64,000 nt of DNA from Bacteroidota bacterium (lineage in GTDB: Bacteria; Bacteroidota; Bacteroidia; Cytophagales; Cyclobacteriaceae): positions 1 to 64,000 of the forward strand of contig JAEWLI010000218.1 in the NCBI GenBank assembly GCA_023393375.1, in the 5' to 3' direction. The translations under genes were made by a program, and so were the position numbers. The notes beneath the pieces are model-generated. The model was not told the DNA's origin, ran no database searches, and saw only the letters and a list, made by a program, of their open reading frames with translations. Below, in pieces: positions 1-7,853 of this stretch; position 1 is the first letter of the stretch, and every line of letters begins with the position of its first letter.

Positions 1-127
1 CTTCAAATGAAAGGGGCTTTGAGCCCCATTCATTTGAGCCAAACAAAAGCTCAGATTCTGAATGTATTCTTTGCAATTGATAAGTTGAAGGTTGAATAAA
101 ATGGTCAACCATTTTTAGGCATGGTCA
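1..127 (+). repeat. Degenerate dispersed repeat, copy A (possible 3' end of a gene or mobile element)
   Basis: Frame 1 is open from base 1 to a stop at 97-99 (32 codons), so this may be the C-terminus of a gene that starts outside the window. About bases 37-127 align with 47118-47194. The best block is 103-127, which matches 47170-47194 at 22 of 25 positions; atgtattct at 62 also matches 47142. Within the shared reading frame (QTK.Q....VF) some differences are synonymous (aca/acc, aaa/aag), which hints that the copies once coded. I cannot name the protein. Confidence 0.45.
4..36. terminator. Strong hairpin at window start
   Basis: CAAATGAA pairs with TTCATTTG, and after one A-A mismatch GGGGCT pairs with AGCCCC around a TTG loop. 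There is no following T-run, so it is a weak terminator candidate on sequence alone. It could equally be a structural part of the repeat that surrounds it. Confidence 0.35.
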
Positions 128-236
128 GTTGTCAAACTATAATTCTATATCTTTAACTTTGGGCTATACTATATTTTAGAGACTGTTCATTTTCTGTAAA
201 GATTGCTTACATTTGTCAATACCACACAATATATCC

Positions 237-1202
237 ATGAAAGCAATCATCTATAAAAATTATGGCCCTCCGGAAGTAGCCAAATTGCAAGAAGTAACCA
301 TACCTGAACCGAAAGACAATGAGGTATTGGTTAAAGTTTATGCCTCTACAGTAAACCGGACTGATGCCGGTTTCAGGAGTGCAGCATATTTTATTTCCCG
401 TTTTTGGACAGGTCTTTTAAGACCAAAATATCAGATATTGGGTTGTGAGTTTGCCGGGGTGGTCGAAGAAATTGGTAAAAATGTCACTTCCTTTCATAAA
501 GGAGATAAAATTTTTGGATACAATGACTACATCTTCGGTGGTCATGCCGAATACCTTACCTTTCCTGAAAATGCAGCCATTACCCATTTACCAGATAATT
601 TAAACTTTTATGAAGCTGCGCCCATCACCGAAGGTGCGCATTATGCTTTAACCAACATAAAGGCTTCAGGCATTAAAAAAGGAGAAAATGCTTTGGTATA
701 TGGCGCAACCGGGGCGATCGGTTCGTCCGCTGTACAACTCTTGAAATATTTCGAAACGAATGTTACCGCTGTGTGCAACACCAAAAATGTTGAACTGATA
801 AAATCCCTTGGTGCTGATGAGGTGATTGATTATCAAACACAGGATTTCACACAGGTAGAAAGAAAATTTCAATTCATTTTTGACGCAGTTGGCAAAAGTT
901 CATTTGGTCAATGTAAACCACTGCTGACAGAAAAGGGCGTCTATATTTCCACAGAATTGGGTAAAAATGCGGAAAACGTATTCCTTGCCCTCATCACACC
1001 AATTCGGGGTGGCAAAAGAGTTTTGTTCCCCATACCCACCATTGATAAAAAGGACGTCAATTTTTTAAAAGAACTTGTTGAAAATGGTTCCTACAGACCA
1101 GTAATTGACAGATATTATCAATTGGAACAAATTGTTGAAGCTTACAGGTATGTCGAGTCCGGTGAAAAAACCGGAAATGTGGTGTTGAAAATAGCAGAAT
1201 GA
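237..1202 (+). CDS. MDR-family NAD(P)-dependent oxidoreductase (zinc-independent quinone reductase-like)
   Basis: A 321-residue medium-chain dehydrogenase/reductase. It has an N-terminal GroES-like domain (GCEFAGVV near residue 70) and a Rossmann domain with YGATGAIGSS at about 155-164, the nucleotide-binding turn. The usual structural-zinc cysteine cluster is absent, so it resembles quinone oxidoreductase-type reductases rather than zinc alcohol dehydrogenases; the substrate is unknown. The ATG at 237 is preferred because the open frame upstream begins only with TTG at 213. The next gene starts 18 bp downstream on the same strand, so the two are probably co-transcribed. The function may be quinone or enone reduction in the cytoplasm. 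Confidence 0.85.
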   Translation: MKAIIYKNYGPPEVAKLQEVTIPEPKDNEVLVKVYASTVNRTDAGFRSAAYFISRFWTGLLRPKYQILGCEFAGVVEEIGKNVTSFHKGDKIFGYNDYIFGGHAEYLTFPENAAITHLPDNLNFYEAAPITEGAHYALTNIKASGIKKGENALVYGATGAIGSSAVQLLKYFETNVTAVCNTKNVELIKSLGADEVIDYQTQDFTQVERKFQFIFDAVGKSSFGQCKPLLTEKGVYISTELGKNAENVFLALITPIRGGKRVLFPIPTIDKKDVNFLKELVENGSYRPVIDRYYQLEQIVEAYRYVESGEKTGNVVLKIAE

Positions 1203-1220
1203 TCGGGGATTGATAGCATA

Positions 1221-2055
1221 ATGAAAATAGAAACAGTAAAAACTGCACTGGGAGAAATAGAATATTCTATTACCGGAAAAGGGAAACCTATTCTGTTTAT
1301 GCACGGTGGCCACTCCAATTGCCGTGAAACGCTTTTTCATAAAGGATTCGACCTTACCAAGTATCAACTCATTACCCCATCCCGACCGGGATACGGAAAT
1401 ACGCCTATGAGTCATCATGATACAGCCAAAAACGCAGCGGATTTGATTATATCATTGCTCGATTATTTAAACCTTGATAAAGTAATGGTATATGCTATTT
1501 CTGCCGGTGGATTAACCGCCATAGAAATAGCAGGCAATTACCCGCAAAAGGTTGAAAAATTAATATTAGCTTCTGCAGTAACCAAAAAATGGTTAAACAA
1601 CGACGACAAGGTGTATAAAACTGCAAAAATCATGTTTGATCCGAAAATGGAGAAGATCACTTGGGCAATGGTGCGATTAGCTTCCCGGCTGTTTCCCAGA
1701 ATTATAGCTAATAATTTTTACCCTCAGTTTTCGAGTAATCCACCCCATAAATTAGCTGACCAAGACATCAGGGAATTATTGGCTGCTTTTAAACACTATA
1801 ATTCAAGATCCGGCTTCATCAATGATATTGACCAAGATGTGGAAAAGCGATTTGATTTCGAAAATCACTTGTCCTACGCTTATCATTCATAGCAGAAATG
1901 ATAATAGTGTTTCCTTCAGCCATGCTGAGCATGCTCACGAAAGGATCAGAAACTCTATATTATTGGGATTGGATAATGAATGGGGGCACTTATTCTGGCT
2001 GGGTAGTGATGTCGACTACCCCATCAGAAAAATCATTGAAATTTTAGAATCGTGA
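1221..2055 (+). pseudogene. Alpha/beta hydrolase disrupted by a frameshift
   Basis: The first 223 codons (1221-1892) carry the oxyanion segment FMHGGHSN and the nucleophile elbow AISAGG (Ser94). The family's C-terminal part, with ITCPTLIIHSRND (acid region) and EWGHLFW (catalytic His), continues in the +1 frame from about 1861 to 2055. Adding one A to the run at 1861-1864 would restore a continuous protein of about 278 residues reading KRFDFEKITCPTL across the junction. It is either a recent inactivating deletion or a sequencing error in a homopolymer. All three triad regions are present when the frames are joined. The upstream MDR gene is probably in the same operon. Confidence 0.8.
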
Positions 2056-2207
2056 TGGTAGCAATGCCTCTTCAGAATGAAAATCAAATTAACAAAATTG
2101 CGGTAGAAATGCTGAAGCAGGTTTATTGATAAAATGACCACGAATCTGGCACTTGAGTGTGGGACAAAATCATTTGATTAGTGGCTTTAGTATTTCAGTA
2201 GACCACC

Positions 2208-2238
2208 TAATAAAAAACCTCCGGATAACAACCGGAGG
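2208..2238 (-). terminator. Rho-independent terminator of the S9 peptidase gene
   Basis: CCTCCGG (2218-2224) and CCGGAGG (2232-2238) form a perfect 7-bp stem with a 7-nt loop. On the minus strand it is followed by a T6 run (2212-2217). It lies 25 bp past the stop at 2264. Confidence 0.8.
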
Positions 2239-2263
2239 CTTTCTATATTATTAAGATAATTAT

Positions 2264-4192
2264 CTATTGCAGGTTAACCGCTTGTTCCCCGGCTTTATTT
2301 AAGTGGGTATCCAGAAATTTTTCCATTGCCCTATAAAACTCAAAACGATTTTCTTCATTTTGGAAACCATGTCCTTCATTTTCCTTGACAATGTATTCAA
2401 CATCGATGCCCCTGTTCTTGAGTGCTTCCACGATTTGATCAGATTCAGCCACATTCACCCTTGGGTCCTTAGCACCTTGAGCTACCAAAAGTGGTGTCTT
2501 GATTTTATCGACATAAAAAATAGGAGAAGCCTCAGCCAGTAACAAACTGTCTTTTTGAGGATCACCCACCATCTCATAAATCATATCTCTGAAAGGTTCC
2601 CAATATGGAGGGATGGTGTTCATAAATGTGAACATGTTTGACACGCCCACATAATCGACTGCTGCAGCATATAAATCCGGGGTTTTAGTTATGCCTGATA
2701 ATGTAGCGTACCCACCATAACTTCCACCATAAATAGCGATCCTGGTGGAATCGGCAATTCCTTCACTGATCAAGTAGTGAACCCCATCAGTAATATCGTC
2801 CTGCATTGTTTTCCCCCATTGCTTAAAAGAGGCTTCCCAAAATTCTCTTCCATATCCGGTGGATCCCCTAAAATTCATTTGAAGAACAGCATAACCCCTA
2901 TTGGCCAAAAACTGGATCTCAGGATTAAAACCCCAAGAATCTCTGTACCATGGGCCTCCATGTGGATTTACTACCACTGGCAAATTTTTAGGCTCAACAC
3001 CTTTGGGTAAAGTGAGGTAACCATTTATTTTGAGTCCATCCCTTGACGTGTAGGAAATTGGTTTTGTAGAGGCCATATTGGCTTCATCGATCCAAGGCGA
3101 TGTTTCGTGCAAGAAGTTCAGCTTGTTGGCTTTCTTATCAAAATAATAATATTTACCGGGCTGTTTATCATTATAGGCTAGCAACAAAAAGATGTCTTCG
3201 TCTTTATTGTTTCTTGTAAAACTAATTGAATAGTCGGGAAGCTCATTTTGAACCTTTTTATACATGTCTTCTGCTTCCTTGTCCAAAAAAACGAATTGTG
3301 TTTTATCCGTTTCAAATGTGATTACTGTAGGTACCTTACGTTTTTTTGAATACCGTAATCCGTATACATCAACCTCCGGATGTTCATAAATCACCTCCAA
3401 TTCTTTAGCGGTTTGGGGGTCATAAATAATGATTGCTGATTTGTCCCTACCGAGATTGGAGGAAGCATAAAGGTTTTTATTGTCGAATGTAAAGAATAGC
3501 GGGGATAAAGCTTCCTTGAAATTTGTAGTGGTCACTATTTTGAAGGAGTCAGCTTCAGTGTTTCTGTAAAGTAAACTGTTGTTGACACCGTCGGAAGTAA
3601 TAGCAACCCTTAACTTTCCATCATGGTCAGTCATCCATTGAACGATATTACCGGGATTTTCTGTCACCATCTTCATTTCACCAGTGATAAAGTTGAGTAG
3701 ATAAACATCAAAAATCTGTAGGTTTCTTTGGTTTGTTTGAATGAGAATTTCATTTTCGTTGTCCTCAAGTTCATCTACTATTTCAGCTCGCACACCTTCA
3801 AAAGGTGTAAGATCCTGAACATTTCCTCCATCGCGATCCACACCGAAAATATGAAAGTTCTCATCACCACCAAAATCTTTGATATACAACAATCGTTCGT
3901 TGTTACCCCAGATAAAATTTGCAATGTCACGTTCCAGCTCTTCGGTAATACGGGTGACGCTATCTTCACCCAACTTCTGGACGAATATGTTCATTCTGTT
4001 GTTATATGGTGCCCTGTAAGCCAGGTATTGACCATCAGGAGATATCCTGAAAGTAAATTTTTCGGGATTTTTAAAAAAATCCTCCATCGGTATTAATGTA
4101 GCTTTTTCCTCTTTTACATTAGTCGATTCGCAAGCAAAGACGAAAATACAAAGTGTCGCCAAACACAGGTAGTTTAAAAAAGAATTGTTCAT
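2264..4192 (-). CDS. S9-family prolyl oligopeptidase-like lipoprotein peptidase
   Basis: A 642-residue serine peptidase of the dipeptidyl/acylaminoacyl-peptidase type. The N-terminus is a lipoprotein signal ending in VFAC, with Cys21 as lipid anchor, so it should be membrane-tethered and face the periplasm. Residues of about 40-380 form the WD40-like propeller (SPDGQYLAY at the start). The C-terminal hydrolase domain has GGSYGG (Ser491), KDPR (Asp576) and EGHGF (His608), a complete catalytic triad. It likely trims short peptides. It stands alone between its own terminator and a 207-bp upstream gap. The ATG at 4192 is the only sensible start. Confidence 0.92.
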   Translation of the reverse strand: MNNSFLNYLCLATLCIFVFACESTNVKEEKATLIPMEDFFKNPEKFTFRISPDGQYLAYRAPYNNRMNIFVQKLGEDSVTRITEELERDIANFIWGNNERLLYIKDFGGDENFHIFGVDRDGGNVQDLTPFEGVRAEIVDELEDNENEILIQTNQRNLQIFDVYLLNFITGEMKMVTENPGNIVQWMTDHDGKLRVAITSDGVNNSLLYRNTEADSFKIVTTTNFKEALSPLFFTFDNKNLYASSNLGRDKSAIIIYDPQTAKELEVIYEHPEVDVYGLRYSKKRKVPTVITFETDKTQFVFLDKEAEDMYKKVQNELPDYSISFTRNNKDEDIFLLLAYNDKQPGKYYYFDKKANKLNFLHETSPWIDEANMASTKPISYTSRDGLKINGYLTLPKGVEPKNLPVVVNPHGGPWYRDSWGFNPEIQFLANRGYAVLQMNFRGSTGYGREFWEASFKQWGKTMQDDITDGVHYLISEGIADSTRIAIYGGSYGGYATLSGITKTPDLYAAAVDYVGVSNMFTFMNTIPPYWEPFRDMIYEMVGDPQKDSLLLAEASPIFYVDKIKTPLLVAQGAKDPRVNVAESDQIVEALKNRGIDVEYIVKENEGHGFQNEENRFEFYRAMEKFLDTHLNKAGEQAVNLQ

Positions 4193-4399
4193 ATGATAAT
4201 ATTAAAATAGTTATAGATCTACATTCATGGATGAAAGCAATGAAAATACCTATTAATTCTAAAAATTAGGAGGAGTTCACTGACTTCAGAAAAAGTGCCA
4301 ATTATGATCATTACCTATAAGGTAAACCCCCTTCTTTTAAATTTTTTGTTGATATTCTGATAAGTTTGTCAATGCTCATAAAAATCGTCATCAATCCTT

Positions 4400-5263
4400 C
4401 TATTTACCTGTTTTCTTCAACTTAGGATCAAAAATATGTTGCAACCCCCTGGTGTAGCTTTCTGCTTTTGTGCTGGCATGATACGCGTCATCTATCATCC
4501 GGAATTTATAACTGAAACCGTTATAATTTCTCTTGGACAGTATTTTGTCAAACTCCACAATACTTGCCAAAAATTGAGGGGTTTGTGGAAATTCTTTTTC
4601 CGCACCAGTCATATAGAGTGTAACAGGCAATTCTTTATTTTTTTTCTGGAATTCTGCCTCATAATTGATCAACCAGTTATTATCCCATAACACTGCAGGA
4701 CTAATAGAAATATAAGCATTAAAAAGCTGGGGATTTACCAACATGGTGTACAAGGTAAATAATCCTCCCAAAGAGGATCCGCCAAGTGCCCTCCAGGAAT
4801 TATCAATCCTATAATTATTTTCCATAAAAGGGATAAATTCTTTCTCCACTACTTCTATAAACTGATCAGCTCCTCCAGCACCATTCATATCATTATTTGT
4901 TTTGGGAGTATAATCAATCTGGCGAAGAGGACCATAATCTAAATTTTCCCCTTTATAAGAGAAACCGACCAAAAAACATTCTTCAATTTTTTCATCGTAC
5001 AAAAGGTTGCCATATATTGCCGACAACAATGGAAAATCCCAATATCCATCACAGAAATAAACTACCGGATAATGTTTTTCCTTATCTGCTTGGTAAGAAT
5101 CAGGGTATTTAATAATCAACTCGTATGTTTTATTGGTTATCGTAGACTTGATTTCCCTGATTTCACCAATCTGAAAACTTCGGTGATCAGATGATTGTGC
5201 AAGGACTGAAAAAGCTAAAAAACATAAAAACAAAAAAAGCGGAAATATTATGCGATGTTTCAT
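4400..5263 (-). CDS. Secreted alpha/beta hydrolase, esterase D/Fes-like
   Basis: A 287-residue secreted hydrolase. A signal peptide (about residues 1-22, ending VLAQ) precedes an esterase fold with VVYFCDGYWDF near residue 70 and the elbow GGSSLGG (nucleophile Ser164). The PVVYF..DG layout and Ser elbow fit the COG2819 group, which includes enterochelin- and S-formylglutathione-type esterases; the true substrate is unknown. The histidine is likely in DAYHAS near the C-terminus. It faces away from the SRPBCC gene at 5376, with a 112-bp shared upstream region. Confidence 0.8.
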   Translation of the reverse strand: MKHRIIFPLFLFLCFLAFSVLAQSSDHRSFQIGEIREIKSTITNKTYELIIKYPDSYQADKEKHYPVVYFCDGYWDFPLLSAIYGNLLYDEKIEECFLVGFSYKGENLDYGPLRQIDYTPKTNNDMNGAGGADQFIEVVEKEFIPFMENNYRIDNSWRALGGSSLGGLFTLYTMLVNPQLFNAYISISPAVLWDNNWLINYEAEFQKKNKELPVTLYMTGAEKEFPQTPQFLASIVEFDKILSKRNYNGFSYKFRMIDDAYHASTKAESYTRGLQHIFDPKLKKTGK

Positions 5264-5375
5264 CTGTAAAAAATTTATTTAATGTGTTGTGGTATCATTA
5301 AAGTTAGGATATTCACATTATAAAATACTTATTTATGTCTACTTTTTTCATTTTCAAAAATTAAAAAATCTTATT

Positions 5376-5858
5376 ATGGCATTTTATCAGCTCATCACAA
5401 CCCAGAAAATACCTGCCACTATCAACGATATTTGGGACTTCATATCATCACCAGCCAATTTAAAAGAAATTACACCCGAACATATGGGTTTTCATATTAC
5501 AAACCACTTAGGTAATCAAAAAATGTATCCCGGCATGATCATCACCTATAAGGTGAACCCCCTGCTTGGGATTAAGGTAAACTGGATGACTGAAATTACT
5601 CATGTAAAGGAATTTGAATATTTTGTGGATGAGCAGCGGATCGGCCCATACAAAATGTGGCATCATCAACACAAACTTGAACCTGTAGACGGCGGTGTGC
5701 TAATGACTGATATAGTTACGTATCAACCACCTCTTGGTATTCTGGGTTCGTTTGCAAATTATCTTTTTATCAGAAAACTGCTTCGAAAAATATTCGATTA
5801 TAGAACCGTAGCGTTGGAGAAAAGATTTGGAAAATATGATTCATCATTATCAACATAG
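5376..5858 (+). CDS. SRPBCC-family protein (START-like ligand-binding fold)
   Basis: A 160-residue cytoplasmic protein. It opens with the strand-helix pattern of the polyketide cyclase/SRPBCC fold (FYQLITTQKIPATINDIWDF, residues 3-22) and ends with a long helix (LRKIFDYRTVALEKRF), as expected for this hydrophobic-pocket fold. The open frame reaches back to 5289, but the first 29 residues are a membrane-like artefact. The ATG at 5376 starts exactly where family homology should start. The ligand cannot be inferred from sequence. It is related to cell-division inhibitor-like SRPBCC proteins common in Bacteroidota. Confidence 0.8.
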   Translation: MAFYQLITTQKIPATINDIWDFISSPANLKEITPEHMGFHITNHLGNQKMYPGMIITYKVNPLLGIKVNWMTEITHVKEFEYFVDEQRIGPYKMWHHQHKLEPVDGGVLMTDIVTYQPPLGILGSFANYLFIRKLLRKIFDYRTVALEKRFGKYDSSLST

Positions 5859-5916
5859 CTGTTTTATGCGTTATAAGGATTAATTTTGAGTGATATGCAA
5901 TTAATCAGAGTTTTCT

Positions 5917-6495
5917 ATGAAAAAATTTCTCTTCTTTATTTTCTTCCTACCTGTTTTCCCAATTCATGCACAATCCGATTTTTTTGATCAACTTTCTGGG
6001 GCAGCCCTGGAACTGACACAGCAGGAAGTAATTTATGATCCTACCTATTTTAGTATTTCCTATCCGAATGGCGATGTGCCTGCTGGTCGTGGGGTATGTA
6101 CCGATGTAGTGATCAGGGCGTATAGAAAATTGGACATCGACCTACAGAAGGAAGTTCATGAAGACATGGTTAAAAACTTCAATCTATATCCTAAAATCTG
6201 GGGATTAAGAAAACCTGATAGAAATATTGACCATCGGAGGGTACCCAATTTAATGGTTTTTTTTACTCGTCATGGTCACGTCAAACCCATCACTACCAAC
6301 CCAAGCGATTATCTTCCGGGGGATATTGTTTGTTGGAACCTGGGTGGCAGTACCACTCATATTGGATTGGTGGTGAATAAAAAATCATCTGATGGGCAGC
6401 GGTATCTAATTGTTCATAATATTGGTGGTGGGCAAGTTTTGGCCGACTGTTTATTTGACTATAAAATCATCGGTCACTACACTTATAAAAAATAG
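5917..6495 (+). CDS. DUF1287 family secreted protein (NlpC/P60-like fold suspected)
   Basis: A 192-residue protein with a clear signal peptide (residues 1-19, ending IHAQ). The mature part has the DUF1287 signature: GVCTDVVIRAYR, HRRVPNLMVFF, YLPGDIVCWNLGG, THIGLV and VHNIGGG. The conserved Cys (GVCTD) and His (THIGLV) are placed as in papain-like NlpC/P60 hydrolases, which suggests an amidase-like activity on cell wall or peptides. That is an inference. It is probably periplasmic. Length matches the family. No operon partner is obvious. Confidence 0.85.
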   Translation: MKKFLFFIFFLPVFPIHAQSDFFDQLSGAALELTQQEVIYDPTYFSISYPNGDVPAGRGVCTDVVIRAYRKLDIDLQKEVHEDMVKNFNLYPKIWGLRKPDRNIDHRRVPNLMVFFTRHGHVKPITTNPSDYLPGDIVCWNLGGSTTHIGLVVNKKSSDGQRYLIVHNIGGGQVLADCLFDYKIIGHYTYKK

Positions 6496-6623
6496 AATTC
6501 AGTCCTTCACTTAATTCCTCAAATTGGCCTGTCTGTGATTGGAAGATCAAGTTTTCATTATAAATGTCGAAAACATAACCAGATAATGCGCGGTTGTAAT
6601 AAAACAACAAAATCATTCGATTT

Positions 6624-6971
6624 ATGGAAAGTATCATGTTAAATAACAACCAAAGAAGTTTTGTACTCGAAAGTGACATGACTGATGAGTTAACCATCAA
6701 TCAAATCATACTTTATGACGATAGCAGCTTCTTGAGTCATAGCCAAAGCCTTTCATTAAAGGTTTTCAAAGATGGTGTAGAAGCTTTAAATAAGCATATT
6801 TCTACTTACCCATTAAAAGATGAATCCGGTACTATTGCCCTAATCAATGAAAAGTTTACCAATTACAAGGAATTACAGATTGAAATTTATGAAGATAATC
6901 CGCTATTGAATGAGGAAATAAATTTTAACCTTGAGCTGGAATTTTCAGTAAATAAACCTGTTTCTATTTAA
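6624..6971 (+). CDS. Hypothetical 115-residue protein, first gene of a coupled pair
   Basis: I do not recognise this protein. It has no signal peptide or membrane segment. It is acidic and looks soluble, with alternating hydrophobic strands (e.g. IALINEKFTNYKELQIEIYED). The stop overlaps the ATG of the next gene by one base (TAATG at 6969-6973), so translation is probably coupled and the two products may work together. The ATG at 6624 is used; a second ATG at 6636 is possible. Confidence 0.65.
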   Translation: MESIMLNNNQRSFVLESDMTDELTINQIILYDDSSFLSHSQSLSLKVFKDGVEALNKHISTYPLKDESGTIALINEKFTNYKELQIEIYEDNPLLNEEINFNLELEFSVNKPVSI

Positions 6972-7852
6972 TGACTGTTCCAAAATATAGTGCTATAGGC
7001 CGGCCACTATATTTTACTGACAAAACCAATGTGTTGATCATCTCGCTGACTGTAGCAACAGGACTGCTTTCATTCATTGGTTTTATTTGGTTGGCAGATT
7101 ATGGCTGGAAAGATGCCATCATTGCTGCAATTGGATTCGCCTTTTCAGTGTTTATTTCATGGGCTATTTCCCGGGAATTAAACCCTGATTTTAAATACGC
7201 TGCTTTTTTCGGCCCCATTATTATTATATTGATAGGGATGCATGAAACCAGAATATTGAGTCCGCATTATGCAGCTCTGTTTTGGATACTTCTCTTGGCC
7301 CGTATGCTCAACAGAACTACAGGGTTGAAAGCCAGAATAGTTGATTCTATTATCATATTGATATTAACAGGGTGGGTCTCATTTTCTTATTCATGGATAG
7401 CCGGAATCATAGCTGCACTGGTGTATTGGTTGGATGCTGTATTAAAAGATCCTCAACCAGTTCACAGAATATTTGCTATTCTTGCTTTGGTAGTCTCAAT
7501 CATATCTTTTTTCTTCAGGCCTGTTTTTAATCCGGACATCTTTCATGGCATAGAAATATTTGCTCTTCTCATCATTACTATTTTATTTGCTGCAGTAATA
7601 TTTATGACTAAAAGTATCAACAGTAAGGGAGACTGGGTACCTGTAATTCTTAATCGACAACGAGTCAGGGCTACTCAGGCTTTTGCCCTGGTAAGTCTCT
7701 TAATGTTTTCCATAATGAATGGCAATTCTTCCTTTTATGGATTGGCACCACTATCAGCAGCAATGGCGGGAATATTTGTACACATGCTAATAATCAGATC
7801 TGGAAAAAAGACTAGATATTTGGAAAACGGAAAAGAGACCATTGTGAAGTAA
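6971..7852 (+). CDS. Hypothetical polytopic membrane protein
   Basis: A 293-residue protein dominated by about 9 hydrophobic segments, for example LIISLTVATGLLSFIGFIWL near residue 24 and AAFFGPIIIILIG near 77. I recognise no family motif, and no catalytic or transport signature stands out. The start codon overlaps the stop of the 115-residue gene by one base, so the soluble protein and this membrane protein are likely a functional pair. The stop is 1 bp from the convergent TonB receptor gene. Confidence 0.7.
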   Translation: MTVPKYSAIGRPLYFTDKTNVLIISLTVATGLLSFIGFIWLADYGWKDAIIAAIGFAFSVFISWAISRELNPDFKYAAFFGPIIIILIGMHETRILSPHYAALFWILLLARMLNRTTGLKARIVDSIIILILTGWVSFSYSWIAGIIAALVYWLDAVLKDPQPVHRIFAILALVVSIISFFFRPVFNPDIFHGIEIFALLIITILFAAVIFMTKSINSKGDWVPVILNRQRVRATQAFALVSLLMFSIMNGNSSFYGLAPLSAAMAGIFVHMLIIRSGKKTRYLENGKETIVK

Positions 7853-7853
7853 T

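Noticed and set aside
5289..5375. Membrane-anchored form of the SRPBCC protein
   Set aside because: The upstream frame is AT-rich noncoding sequence; the conserved fold starts at the ATG at 5376.
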